From the NCBI GenBank assembly GCA_016191785.1, contig JACPVJ010000119.1:62001-126000 (forward strand): 64,000 nucleotides of DNA, in the 5' to 3' direction. Both the position numbers and the translations under genes were made by a program. Shown in pieces: positions 43,167 to 51,771 of the stretch (its first letter is position 1; each line of letters opens with the position of its first letter). Source of the DNA: Myxococcales bacterium (lineage in GTDB: Bacteria; Myxococcota_A; Polyangia; Polyangiales; Polyangiaceae). The notes beneath the pieces are model-generated. The model did not search any database. It was not told the DNA's origin and saw nothing but the letters and a program-made list of their open reading frames with translations.

Positions 43167-43861
43167 TTCGCCTCCGGCGATCGGGGCTTTGCGGGCAACG
43201 CCACGAGACCGACCAGCGCCAGCGCGGTCCCCACTCCGAAGCTCGCCCACGCCCAGGTGGTGGAGCCGAGCAGCGCGCCGACCACGCCGGAGCCCACGGT
43301 TGGAACGAGGATGAGCAGCCAGCAGCCCGGGAACGCCGACCCGGACCCTTGGGTGAGAGCGGCGCTGCCCGACAGCACGAGATCGCTGCCCGGCTCCGCC
43401 AAGAGACTCGGAGGCCCGCGATAGCCGGCGTTCGGCGGGTGATCGGGTCGAGCCGCAGAGTAAAGCACCGCGTCCGGGGGAACGTCGAAGCTCAAACGCG
43501 GTCGCAGCGCCCCCTGACTGGTGATCCCCTCGATCGGCGCGCGGCGTGCCCCGTCCACCGCGCGGATCTGGACCGGGCTGCCGGCTGGGACGGAGTAGCT
43601 GCGGCCTTGATCGTCCACCAGCGTGAACCCACTCGAGACGATCAGTGGCTCGGCCGACGCCTCCGCGATGCTCGCCTCGACCGAGTCGCCGAGGCGGACC
43701 CACGGAGCTTCGCCGACGACGCGGAGCGAGAGCGCGGGTGGAGCCAGGTCGACCCGAGCCGTCTCGCGGCTCGACTCGATGCGGTAGCCCACGAGGCAGA
43801 GCGCGGTGAGCGCCGCGAGCGCGAGGAGCACCGCCAGCACACCCAGACCGTAGCACGGCAC
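43163..43861 (-). CDS. Predicted membrane protein, first gene of envelope operon
   Basis: A 232-residue protein from GTG 43861. It has an N-terminal hydrophobic segment (LGVLAVLLALAALTALCLVGY), a large periplasmic beta-rich region (RVDLAPPALSLRVVGEAPWVRLGD), and two hydrophobic C-terminal segments (CWLLILVPTVGSGVVGALL, WASFGVGTALALVGLVAL). It overlaps 42537 by ATGA. It lies 22 bp downstream of the acyl-CoA dehydrogenase gene at 43884, so it may be transcribed with it. The function is unknown. Confidence 0.68.
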   Translation of the reverse strand: MPCYGLGVLAVLLALAALTALCLVGYRIESSRETARVDLAPPALSLRVVGEAPWVRLGDSVEASIAEASAEPLIVSSGFTLVDDQGRSYSVPAGSPVQIRAVDGARRAPIEGITSQGALRPRLSFDVPPDAVLYSAARPDHPPNAGYRGPPSLLAEPGSDLVLSGSAALTQGSGSAFPGCWLLILVPTVGSGVVGALLGSTTWAWASFGVGTALALVGLVALPAKPRSPEAK

Positions 43862-43883
43862 GCCGCGCTCCCCCGGCGGCGCA

Positions 43884-45125
43884 CTACTCGTAGATCTTCT
43901 CGCCCTCGGCCTGGGCCTCGTGGGCGTCGGCCTCGACGTTGCGGACGCTGCCGGTGCGCGCGTGCTCGGCGTACCACTCGTGGGCGATGATCATGCTCAT
44001 CACCTCGTTGGTGCCCGTCCAGATCGACGCCAGCCCCAGATCGCGGACGATGCGCTCGATCGGGAAGACGTTGGTGTAGCCGATGCCCCCCATGACCTGC
44101 ATCGCGTCGCGCGCGACCTTCTGACAGCTCTCGGTGACGAAGCGCTTGGTCTCGCTGACCAGGCGGCGAATCAGAGCCGGGTCGCTCCCGCGGTCGACCG
44201 AGACGGCGGTGGTGTAGACCAGCGACCGACAGGCATCGAGCAGCATGGCCGACTCGGCGATCTGGAAGCTGACGCCCTGGAAGCGGTGGATGGGCTGGCC
44301 GAATGCCTTGCGCTTGGTGCTGTAGGTGCCGGCCAGCTCGAGGGCGGGGCGCGCCGCGCCGATGGTCATGGCCGCCGTGCCGAGCCGCTCGGGGATCATC
44401 ATCGTGTTGAACACGTCGAACGCGCCGTCGACGCGGCCGAGCACGTTCGCCTTGGGCACGCGCACGCCGTTGAACACCAGGCGCCCGGTGCCGCCTCCGC
44501 GGCAGCCCATCAGCCCGTACTGATAGGCGACGTGCACGCCCGGGCCGCGGTCGACGATGAAGCAGGTGATGGCCTGATGCGACTTGGCCTTGGGGTCGGG
44601 GTTGGTGCGGGCGTAGACCAAGAAGTAGTCCGCGCCCTCGGCCCCGACGATGAAGCGCTTCTGACCGTTCAGCACGAAGTGGTCCCCGCGGTCTTCGGCG
44701 GTGGTCGACGTGCCGAAGAAGTCGGAGCCCCCGCGGGGCTCGGTCAGGCACTCTGCGGCGAACAGCTCGCCGGCCAAGAGCGGCTTCACGTACCTGGCCT
44801 TCTGCTCGGCGTTGCCGTGCAGCACGATGGCGTCGCACACCAGATCGGCGCCGACCCCGAACACGCACGCGAAGATGTAGCCGAGCGCGCCGACCTCCTC
44901 CATCACCATGGTGCTGGACACCCAGTCCATGCCGCGGCCCCCGACCTCGCGCGGGTGACGACAGCCCAAGAGGTTGCGGCGGGCGGCCTCTTTCAGGAAC
45001 TCTTTCGGGAAGCGCACCTTGTCCTGGTCCATGTCCAAGATCAGCTCGCGCGGGACCCAGCGCACGAGATCGCGGACCTCTTGCCGGAGCTGCTTTTGTG
45101 CGTCGGACAGCAGAAAATCGTACAT
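43884..45125 (-). CDS. Acyl-CoA dehydrogenase
   Basis: A 413-residue ACAD of ordinary length. Seen are the N-terminal helical start, LLGCRHPREVGGRGMDWVSS, LTEPRGGSDFFGTSTTAEDRGD, FIVGAEGADYFLV, the C-terminal FGQPIHRFQGVSFQIAESAM, VMGGIGYTNVFPIERIVRDL and the IWTGTNEVMSMIIAHEWY tail. The usual catalytic Glu of the YEGTxE motif reads WTGTNE, which resembles families that use the Glu at a different position; the base is therefore not certain. ATG 45125 follows GGGAGACG, a good ribosome-binding site. It is unrelated in sequence position to the ACAD at 5721. Confidence 0.87.
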   Translation of the reverse strand: MYDFLLSDAQKQLRQEVRDLVRWVPRELILDMDQDKVRFPKEFLKEAARRNLLGCRHPREVGGRGMDWVSSTMVMEEVGALGYIFACVFGVGADLVCDAIVLHGNAEQKARYVKPLLAGELFAAECLTEPRGGSDFFGTSTTAEDRGDHFVLNGQKRFIVGAEGADYFLVYARTNPDPKAKSHQAITCFIVDRGPGVHVAYQYGLMGCRGGGTGRLVFNGVRVPKANVLGRVDGAFDVFNTMMIPERLGTAAMTIGAARPALELAGTYSTKRKAFGQPIHRFQGVSFQIAESAMLLDACRSLVYTTAVSVDRGSDPALIRRLVSETKRFVTESCQKVARDAMQVMGGIGYTNVFPIERIVRDLGLASIWTGTNEVMSMIIAHEWYAEHARTGSVRNVEADAHEAQAEGEKIYE

Positions 45126-45253
45126 GCGCGTCTCCCGAGCACTCGGATACGCCACGTGTCACGGCAACGCCAGCGTGACGTGCTTCCGGGGCCTGCTCGG
45201 TGCCCGCGACCGACAGGTACCCGGCGCGGGCTTTCGGCGCTAGCCTGTCTGGT

Positions 45254-45889
45254 ATGAGGCGCCTCGGATGGGTGTTGGTCTCGTGCGTGCTCTTCGCCTG
45301 CGGTGAGGACTCGGAGGGCGACGGGACCGCGACGGGTGGAGCGGGTGGTGCTGGGACCGGTGGTGCATCTGGTGGCGGAGCCGGTGGAGCATCCGGCGGT
45401 GGCGCCGGCGGTGGCAGCGCCGGGAGCGGCGGCGGACAGGCGGGATCGGGCGGGTCGGCCAGCGGTGGAGCACCGAGCGGTGGTGGAGCACCGAGCGGTG
45501 GTGGAGCACCGAGCGGTGGTGGAGCACCGAGCGGTGGTGGTGGCTCGAGCAGTGGCACGACGGTGGCGTGCGGCCCGCTCACCTGCAACGTGCCTCAGAC
45601 CTTCTGCTGCAACTTCTACAACCAGCCCGACCACTGCATGTCTCCGGGAGCGAGCTGCGGGTACGGCGTCGACATTGCTTGCGACGGGCCCGAGGACTGC
45701 ACCGGCGGCGCGGTCTGCTGCGGGGAGCTCTTCATCCAGGGCTCGAACAAGTCGTATCAGAGCTTCACCTGTCAGGCCTCGTGCACGGGCAGCGGCAAGC
45801 GCGTGATCTGCGGCGCCAGCGGCACCTGTCCGGGCACCGGGAAGTGCGGCGCGAGCGAGATCTTGCCGGAGTACAAGGACTGCAAGTGA
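45254..45889 (+). CDS. Gly-rich lipoprotein with tandem GAPSGG
   Basis: A 211-residue lipoprotein (VLFAC, Cys16) with a long Gly/Ser/Ala linker. The DNA at 45467-45538 holds four perfect-phase copies of an 18-bp unit encoding GAPSGG. The mature C-terminal domain has seven or more Cys pairs (CGPLTCNVPQTFCCN, CMSPGASC, CTGGAVCCGE), which suggests a disulfide-stabilised secreted domain. ATG 45254 follows a weak ribosome-binding site. No family recognised. The linker style is shared with other lipoproteins in the window. Confidence 0.75.
   Translation: MRRLGWVLVSCVLFACGEDSEGDGTATGGAGGAGTGGASGGGAGGASGGGAGGGSAGSGGGQAGSGGSASGGAPSGGGAPSGGGAPSGGGAPSGGGGSSSGTTVACGPLTCNVPQTFCCNFYNQPDHCMSPGASCGYGVDIACDGPEDCTGGAVCCGELFIQGSNKSYQSFTCQASCTGSGKRVICGASGTCPGTGKCGASEILPEYKDCK
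45467..45538 (+). repeat. Four in-frame 18-bp repeats
   Basis: Four tandem units of GGAGCACCGAGCGGTGGT at 45467, 45485, 45503 and 45521, encoding GAPSGG each time. They lie inside the lipoprotein gene at 45254. The period is a multiple of 3, so copy number could vary without breaking the frame. Confidence 0.9.
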
Positions 45890-45944
45890 GCCACCCCGGA
45901 GGGTGACGCAGGAAGGGCGGGCCGACGGCGGTCGTAGGACGGCC

Positions 45945-48119
45945 GTGAAGCTCTGGCCCGTGCTCAGCCTGCTGGTCGCCACGGCCTGCATGCAGGGCCT
46001 GCCCCCTGACCTGCCGCGCCGACCGATCGTTGCCCGCGCGGCGCCGGCCAGCTCGGTCGCGGAAGCGCTGCCGCCGCCGGCGCCCCCGCCCGAGCCGGTG
46101 CTCGTGCCGCAGACCGGTCACGTGACGCAGGTCTGGTCAGTGGCGTTTCATCCGAACGGGCGCCTGCTGGCGACGGGCGGCTTCGATCACACGCTCTGCC
46201 TCTGGAGCGTGGACGGCGGGCTGATCGCTCAGCTGACCGGGCACCACGAGGCGCTGAAGCGTGTCGCATGGAGCGCCGACGGCAAGACCTTGGTCTCGGT
46301 GGCGCGTGACTCCCAGGTCATCGTCTGGGATCTCGCGCGCTTCGTCCCTCGGCGCGTGATCGACCACCCGGCCTTCGACGTGGCGATCAGCTCGGACGGT
46401 AAGCGCGTCTTCGTGGTGGGCCCGAAGACCGAGGTGACCGTTTACGACTCGTCGAGCGGCAAGCTCGTGGCGGTGGCAGGAACACCCAACGACGAAGGAC
46501 GCCAGCTCTTGAGCGTCACACTCTCGGAGGACGACCAGACCCTGCTCACCGGCGGGCTCGACGGGAGCTTCCACGTGTGGGACGCGAAGAAGCTCCGGGT
46601 GCGCGCGAAGGTCCCGGGCCGCGTGAAGGGCGGTGCGTTCTCTGCCGACGGTCGACTGGCCCTGTCGACCGAAGACGGCGTGGTGCTGGCCGATCGGCAG
46701 TCGGGCGGGGTACTGAAGCGCTTGGCGCCGGTCGCGTCACCCGGAAAGCCGCACTTCAGTCGGGACGGCCGGCGCCTGTTCGTGGGCTCGGGGACGAACG
46801 TGGTGGTGATCGACGCCGACACGGGGAAGACGCTCCGCAAGTTCCCGGTGGGGATCCTCGAATCGATGGGCGCGAGCCCCGACGGTTCACTGGTCGCCAC
46901 CGGCAACGACGACGCCCAGGTGCGCGTGTGGAGCGCCGACACGGGCGCGCCAGTGCGTGGCCTGGGCTCGCCTTGGGGCGAGGTGACCGCCGCCGCCTTC
47001 GATCCGAAGGGCGAGCACATCGCGACCGCCGCGGCGGGCTGGGTCGACGTGTGGCACGCGTCGAGCGGGAAGATCGTGCAGCGCTTTCGAGCGAAGCAGA
47101 GAGAGGTCGGTCCGCCGACGTGGTCCCCCGACGGCGCGCTCCTTTCGGCGAGCGTCGCCCATGGGGTGGTGTCGGTCTGGGACGCGACCCGGGGCGTCAC
47201 CCTAGGCCAGATCGGTGCCCCGAGCCGCGACGACTGGACGGCGCGCGTCGCCTTCGCTCCCGACTCGCGCCGGGTGGCCATGCTCCACGCGGGCCGGCTC
47301 TCGCTCTGGGATCGCGACCGGCAGAAGACCGTGAAGGCGGTCGCGACGGGCGTCACGTTTGCGGCAAACGTGGCGTGGAGCGGCCCCGTGATCGCCATCG
47401 GCGGCTCGGGCGGCGTCGAGCTGTACGACGCCGCGAGCCTGAAGTTGCTACGCACCCTCGACCCTCAGCGCCGCGTCGAAGCGCTAGCGTTCTCGTCGGA
47501 CGGCAAGACGCTGATCAGCACGGCCAGCCAGAGCATCAGCCTCTGGGAGGTGGGCTCGGGTCGGCTCTTGCACCAGATCGAGGGGCGCACGCTGCACGCG
47601 GACCCAGCTCTGTCGCCCGACGGCACCCAGGTGGCCTTCCCGAATCTCCAGCGTGGCGTGAGCCTCTGGCGCGGTGGCGCCCCCGTCGAGGTGTTGCGCG
47701 GGTCGAGCGCCATCCGTCAGCTCCGCTTCAGCCCCGACGGCAAGCATCTGGCGGTGGCCAGCGACGACAGCCTGATCCGCGTGATCGAGGTCGCCAGCGG
47801 CAAGCTCGAGCGCAGCCTGTCGGGCCACGAGGCGCGCATCTGGAGCATGGAGTGGCACCTGGACGGAAAGGTGCTGCTCGGCGCGAGCCACCAAGCCCGC
47901 CTTCACCGTCTCACCGACGGGCGCACGCTGACGCTGCGCGCGCGCTTCGACCGCAAAGCAGGGGTCGTGCACTCCACCGACGGCCAGTTCATGGGCGACC
48001 CGGACGCGTGGCAGCTGCTCCAGGTGCGCTCGGGCGCAGGCCTGTGGCAGGCGAGCCTGAGCGCGGTGGGAAAGGACCGCGAGCGCCCGACGCTGCTGGC
48101 CGAGCTGTGGCGACCCTGA
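45945..48119 (+). CDS. WD40-repeat lipoprotein
   Basis: A 724-residue lipoprotein with about a dozen WD40-type repeats; typical pieces are VWSVAFHPNGRLLATGGFDHTLCLW, RVAWSADGKTLVSVARDSQVIVWDL, SPDGSLVATGNDDAQVRVWSAD and FSPDGKHLAVASDDSLIRVIEV. This forms one or two beta-propellers that serve as a protein-binding platform. GTG 45945 is chosen: it gives a compact lipoprotein signal (LWPVLSLLVATAC, Cys15) preceded by AGGA, whereas the longer frame from 45903 has a polar leader. It is anchored in the outer membrane by prediction. Binding partners are unknown. Confidence 0.85.
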   Translation: MKLWPVLSLLVATACMQGLPPDLPRRPIVARAAPASSVAEALPPPAPPPEPVLVPQTGHVTQVWSVAFHPNGRLLATGGFDHTLCLWSVDGGLIAQLTGHHEALKRVAWSADGKTLVSVARDSQVIVWDLARFVPRRVIDHPAFDVAISSDGKRVFVVGPKTEVTVYDSSSGKLVAVAGTPNDEGRQLLSVTLSEDDQTLLTGGLDGSFHVWDAKKLRVRAKVPGRVKGGAFSADGRLALSTEDGVVLADRQSGGVLKRLAPVASPGKPHFSRDGRRLFVGSGTNVVVIDADTGKTLRKFPVGILESMGASPDGSLVATGNDDAQVRVWSADTGAPVRGLGSPWGEVTAAAFDPKGEHIATAAAGWVDVWHASSGKIVQRFRAKQREVGPPTWSPDGALLSASVAHGVVSVWDATRGVTLGQIGAPSRDDWTARVAFAPDSRRVAMLHAGRLSLWDRDRQKTVKAVATGVTFAANVAWSGPVIAIGGSGGVELYDAASLKLLRTLDPQRRVEALAFSSDGKTLISTASQSISLWEVGSGRLLHQIEGRTLHADPALSPDGTQVAFPNLQRGVSLWRGGAPVEVLRGSSAIRQLRFSPDGKHLAVASDDSLIRVIEVASGKLERSLSGHEARIWSMEWHLDGKVLLGASHQARLHRLTDGRTLTLRARFDRKAGVVHSTDGQFMGDPDAWQLLQVRSGAGLWQASLSAVGKDRERPTLLAELWRP

Positions 48120-48566
48120 TCACAGCTTGAACACGAACAGGTCGGCTTCCGGGTCGAGCGCCACGAACAAGGCCTCGTGGGCGTTGGACGGGGCGGCCTC
48201 ACCCGTCTTGAGCGGCCACGCCAGGAACGCGCCGTCGTGATCGGGCGAGAGCATCACCGCCACGCGCACCGCGTGGTGGCGAACCCGCGCCTGGGGCTCG
48301 GCCCCCGCTGGCTCGTTCGAGGGCGGGGCCGGTGGCGGCAAGGTGCGAGGGATCTCGAGCACGCCGCGGAGCTCGGCGGCGGCCTTCGCGAGCTCGACGG
48401 CCCGCAGGTCGGCGCTGGCCTCGGCCGCGGCCTCGGCGGCGCGGCGAACCCACGAGAGCGCGGCGCGCTTGTCGCCCTGAGTCCAGACCGCGTGCGCCGT
48501 CTCGAGGGCCCAGCGCACGTCGTCTGCGTCTTCGGGCTTGGCTTCGGGTAACGCGTGAGTGTTCAT
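48120..48566 (-). CDS. Small protein of unknown function
   Basis: A 148-residue protein with an alpha-helical N-terminal half (DVRWALETAHAVWTQGDKRAALSWVRRAAEAAAEASADLRAVELAKAAAEL), then a proline hinge and a small beta end (VRHHAVRVAVMLSPDHDGAFLAWPL). It shares its strand and a 21-bp gap with the MlaE-type gene at 48588, so it is probably its operon partner. It is convergent with the WD40 gene, with adjacent stop codons. I cannot assign a function. Confidence 0.7.
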   Translation of the reverse strand: MNTHALPEAKPEDADDVRWALETAHAVWTQGDKRAALSWVRRAAEAAAEASADLRAVELAKAAAELRGVLEIPRTLPPPAPPSNEPAGAEPQARVRHHAVRVAVMLSPDHDGAFLAWPLKTGEAAPSNAHEALFVALDPEADLFVFKL

Positions 48567-48587
48567 CTTGCCCGACCCCGATCGATA

Positions 48588-49397
48588 TCACAGGGCGGTC
48601 AGCCAGTCGGTGATGAAGTAGTTGGCGATCAAGAGCGCCACCGCGCTCTGGACCACTGCGCGGGTGGTGGCCAGGCCCACACCCCGCGCGCCGCCGCTGG
48701 CGAAGAAGCCCTGATTGCACGAGATGGCCGAGACCAAGAAGCCGAAGACCGCGGCCTTGACCATGCCCATCCAGAAGTCCTTCAGCTCGAGGTAGCGCTC
48801 GATGTTGGCGACGAACACGCCCGGGTCCACGCTGAGCCATTTGACCGCGACGATCCACGCCCCGACCATGCCGACGCAGCCGTAGAGCACGCAGAGCAGG
48901 GGTCCCATCAGCACCGCCGCCAGCATGCGCGGCGAGAGCAGGTACTGGATCGGGCTCACGCCCATGGTCACGAGCGCATCGAGCTGCTCGGTCACGCGCA
49001 TGTTCCCGAGCTCGGCCGCCATGGCGCTGCCCGCCCGGGCCGTGATCATCAGCGCGCTGAACACCGGAGCGATCTCCCGCGCCAGCGAGATGGCGACGAT
49101 CGCGCCGACGCTGCCCTCGGCGCTGAACTGACGCAGGCTGTTGACGGTCTGCAGCGCCAGCACCATGCCGCTGAAGATCCCGGTGAGCGAGACGATGAAC
49201 ACCGACTGCACGCCGATGAAGTCCATGGCCGCGAGCAGCTGGCCGAGGCGATACGGCGGACGGAGCATCCAGGTGAGCGTGCGCACGGTCAGGAGCACGA
49301 ACTGCCCGATGGCCTCGATGGTGGCGAGCGGCCCTTTGAAGAGGCCGCGGAGCACGCTCTCTCCGGCTTCCGTCGGTTCCGCTGCTGCCACGGCCAT
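48588..49397 (-). CDS. MlaE/YrbE-type ABC lipid transporter permease
   Basis: A 269-residue permease of the MlaE family, which forms the inner-membrane part of phospholipid transporters with an MlaF ATPase and an MlaD-type MCE protein. It shows LTGIFSGMVLALQTVNSLRQFSAEGSVGAIVAISLAREIAPVFSALMITARAGSAMAAELGNMRVTEQLDALVTMGV, the core conserved region. No MlaF ATPase or MCE protein is in the window, so this is an orphan here. Its operon neighbours are tsaE and an LpoA-like gene upstream. Confidence 0.9.
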   Translation of the reverse strand: MAVAAAEPTEAGESVLRGLFKGPLATIEAIGQFVLLTVRTLTWMLRPPYRLGQLLAAMDFIGVQSVFIVSLTGIFSGMVLALQTVNSLRQFSAEGSVGAIVAISLAREIAPVFSALMITARAGSAMAAELGNMRVTEQLDALVTMGVSPIQYLLSPRMLAAVLMGPLLCVLYGCVGMVGAWIVAVKWLSVDPGVFVANIERYLELKDFWMGMVKAAVFGFLVSAISCNQGFFASGGARGVGLATTRAVVQSAVALLIANYFITDWLTAL

Positions 49398-49411
49398 ACC
49401 CAGCGTGAGAC

Positions 49412-49882
49412 CTAACCGCTTTGGGCCAATTCCGCCAGAATTCCCCCGGAACGCGGCCCGGTGGCGCGAAAAGTCGCGTGCCGCGGCCCGAGGCCGAGCG
49501 TGAGGATCAGGGCGTCTCCGCCCAGAACTGCGACGTGCGGCTCACCCCACTCGACCACCACCAGCCGACCCTCGTCGCGCTGATGATCGAGCCCCAGGGC
49601 TTGCACCTCTTTGGCGCTGCTCAAGCGATAGACGTCGGCGTGCGCCAGCGGTGGGCGGGTGTCGTGCTCCACCACCAGCGCGAACGTGGGGCTGGTGACC
49701 GCGACCGAGTGCGGCAGCCCGAGCGCGCGGCACAGTGCGCGGACGAAGAAGGTCTTGCCTGCGCCCAGCTCGCCGCTGAGCACCAGCAGATCGCCCGGGC
49801 GGAGCAGCGGCGCGAGCTTCGCCGCCAGCCGAGTGGTGGCTCGACGGGTCGGTAGCAGAACGTCGATGCTCGGCGAGCTCAT
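49412..49882 (-). CDS. tsaE: tRNA threonylcarbamoyladenosine biosynthesis ATPase
   Basis: A 156-residue TsaE (YjeE), the ATPase that turns over the TsaB-TsaD complex in making t6A on tRNA. The Walker A is GELGAGKTF (residues 37-45), followed by SPTFALVVEHDT and a DVYRL motif typical of the family, with VVVEWGE near the end. The stop at 49412 lies just ahead of mlaE, and ATG 49882 overlaps the gene at 49879 by ATGA. TsaE is usually near other genes in bacteria, so this operon placement is incidental. Confidence 0.92.
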   Translation of the reverse strand: MSSPSIDVLLPTRRATTRLAAKLAPLLRPGDLLVLSGELGAGKTFFVRALCRALGLPHSVAVTSPTFALVVEHDTRPPLAHADVYRLSSAKEVQALGLDHQRDEGRLVVVEWGEPHVAVLGGDALILTLGLGPRHATFRATGPRSGGILAELAQSG

Positions 49883-51720
49883 GGCTTCCGACCCCAGATC
49901 ACCGTGCCCAGCGTCCGTGGCAGGACCCGTTTGCCAGCGAAACCGCGCTGGTCGCTGGACCACAGATCGGCGCTGGCGCGGCCGAGCCCGTCGGCGGCGC
50001 GCCGGTGCAGATCGGTGACCGCTCGCGCATCGTCCACGCGCGAAAGCGGCAGCTCGGCGAGCGCCACCTTGGCGAGCAGCGCCGCGTCGTGACCGAGGGT
50101 CGTGAACCAGCTCGGGGCGTGCCCCGACCGCGCGACGAGCCGCTCGAGGGACTCGGGCGCCGGGGTCCCTTTGCGGTGCGGGAACGCGCCGGCCGAGACG
50201 GCGAAGCGCGGTTGCGCGGGCTCGAGCTGGTCGAACAGCTCGCCCGCCTCGAGCCCCAGGCCGAGCGTGACGCGCCGCCCGGTCTCTTGCGATTCCCGCG
50301 CGACGTCCCGGGCGCAGGCGGCGTTTCCCGAGACCAGGACGCCGTCGATGCGATCGCGCTTCCAGGTCTGCACCGGGAAGCGTGGCTGGCCCGCGGCGCT
50401 GGGCTCGACGTCGCACGCGACGCCCCGGGAGCCGACCTCGACCGGTCGGTCCAAGGTCAGCGCGCGCGCCCCCGCGCCGAGCGCCTCGGCCTCGCGCTCG
50501 GGGGTCTCGCCGACGACTCGCTCTTGGCCGCCGCCGCCGGGCGCGTGCGCGAGCAAGAGCACCGGGATCCCGGTGTTCGCCGAGTACTTCGCGGCCGCCG
50601 CGGCGGTCGTCGGGTCGACGCCGGCGATCAAGATCGCGGCGCCTTCGCCGGCCAGCGCGGCCAGCGCGCGCGGAACCCCGTGAGCGGACCCGTCGTCTTC
50701 GCTGGTGAAGAGCTGCACCGCCTCGCCGTCGGCGGCCGACGCGGGCAGGCCGAGGGCCCGTGCCACACCCGCCACGACCTCTGCCGAGCGCCGGCGTTGG
50801 TCCAAGGTGCCGACGCTGAGCACCAACCCGAGGGATCGGCCGACGATGCGTGGCAGCACGGAACCCGATGCCGCGATCAGCGCCAGCTCTTGGCCGCGCT
50901 TGCCTCTGCGGAACCAGGGCAAGCCGGTGTCGAGCAGATCGCGCGCCAGCTGCCCGTCGCTCCGCTCGATGGCGACGTCGGTCAGGCGCTCGGCCATGAG
51001 CGGCAGCATGAAGTCGCGGGCGCGCTCCCGGTCGGGGTTGGCGTTCACGGCGCCCTTTTCGCTCGCGAGCTCGGTGAACGTGCGGAACAAGGGCTCCGGA
51101 GCAACCTGACGGATCAGTTCGAGCACGCGCCCGCGGACCGCGTCGCGCTCTTCCGGAGCGGTCTCGGCCAACCAGTCGCGCATCGCCCGAAGCGCCGAGG
51201 CCGGGCGGCGGGCCCCGAGCGCTGCCGTCACCCGCTGCTCGCCGAACAGGAACCGCTCGTCGGGGTCGATGATCTTCCCCTCTAGGGGCAAGAGCACACT
51301 GAGCGCCTGATCGGCCTTGCCCTCGCGGAGCAAGATGGCGGCTTCGACCACCGCAGCAAAGTCCCGGGTCGCGCCGCTCGGGCCTGAACGCACCTGCTTC
51401 ACCAGCGCGCGAGCCTCGTGGACACGGCCGCGCTGCACGTACAGAAAGGCCAAATACACCCGGGCCACCCGCGCACGACCGTCGTCCGGATGACGCTCGA
51501 CGAAGGCGCGGAGCAACGGCTCGAGTCGTCCGCGCTCGCTGGGTCGTGACGCGGTCCAGCGCCGATGGATCTCGCGAAACTCGTGCTGCGCGGCGGCCGA
51601 GGCTGCAACGCTCGCTTCCGGCGCGTGTCCACCTGTCGAGGCCCCGCCGCACGCGGTGGCGGCGAGAGCGGCGAGAGTGAAAAACTCTGGCGCGGACAGA
51701 AGACGACGACGAGGCATCAT
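49879..51720 (-). CDS. LpoA-like periplasmic-binding lipoprotein
   Basis: A 613-residue lipoprotein (AALAATAC, Cys24). Residues 45-250 are helical and TPR-like (RVARVYLAFLYVQRGRVHEARALVKQ, VVEAAILLREGKADQALSVLLPLEGK). Residues 290-610 form a type I periplasmic-binding fold (LGLVLSVGTLDQRRRSAEVVAGVARAL, GAAILIAGVDPTTAAAAAKYSANTGIPVLLLAH, IDGVLVSGNAACARDVARESQETGRRV). This two-part design matches LpoA, the activator of a class A penicillin-binding protein, and related proteins in other phyla. Start ATG 51720. It may assist cell-wall synthesis, by analogy only. Confidence 0.82.
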   Translation of the reverse strand: MMPRRRLLSAPEFFTLAALAATACGGASTGGHAPEASVAASAAAQHEFREIHRRWTASRPSERGRLEPLLRAFVERHPDDGRARVARVYLAFLYVQRGRVHEARALVKQVRSGPSGATRDFAAVVEAAILLREGKADQALSVLLPLEGKIIDPDERFLFGEQRVTAALGARRPASALRAMRDWLAETAPEERDAVRGRVLELIRQVAPEPLFRTFTELASEKGAVNANPDRERARDFMLPLMAERLTDVAIERSDGQLARDLLDTGLPWFRRGKRGQELALIAASGSVLPRIVGRSLGLVLSVGTLDQRRRSAEVVAGVARALGLPASAADGEAVQLFTSEDDGSAHGVPRALAALAGEGAAILIAGVDPTTAAAAAKYSANTGIPVLLLAHAPGGGGQERVVGETPEREAEALGAGARALTLDRPVEVGSRGVACDVEPSAAGQPRFPVQTWKRDRIDGVLVSGNAACARDVARESQETGRRVTLGLGLEAGELFDQLEPAQPRFAVSAGAFPHRKGTPAPESLERLVARSGHAPSWFTTLGHDAALLAKVALAELPLSRVDDARAVTDLHRRAADGLGRASADLWSSDQRGFAGKRVLPRTLGTVIWGRKP

Positions 51721-51771
51721 GCGGGTCGCAGAATGTGCTCCGCCAGAGTACTCTTAGCGCAGGAGAACGAC

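Noticed and set aside
43642..45588. Minus-strand open frame of about 648 codons overlapping the acyl-CoA dehydrogenase
   Set aside because: It is a shifted reading of a real gene with Arg/Pro-rich sequence and no motif; the dehydrogenase motifs lie in the frame at 43884-45125.
45903..45944. Upstream GTG start of the WD40 protein at 45903
   Set aside because: It adds a polar leader ahead of a good lipoprotein signal; GTG 45945 gives the signal at the N-terminus.
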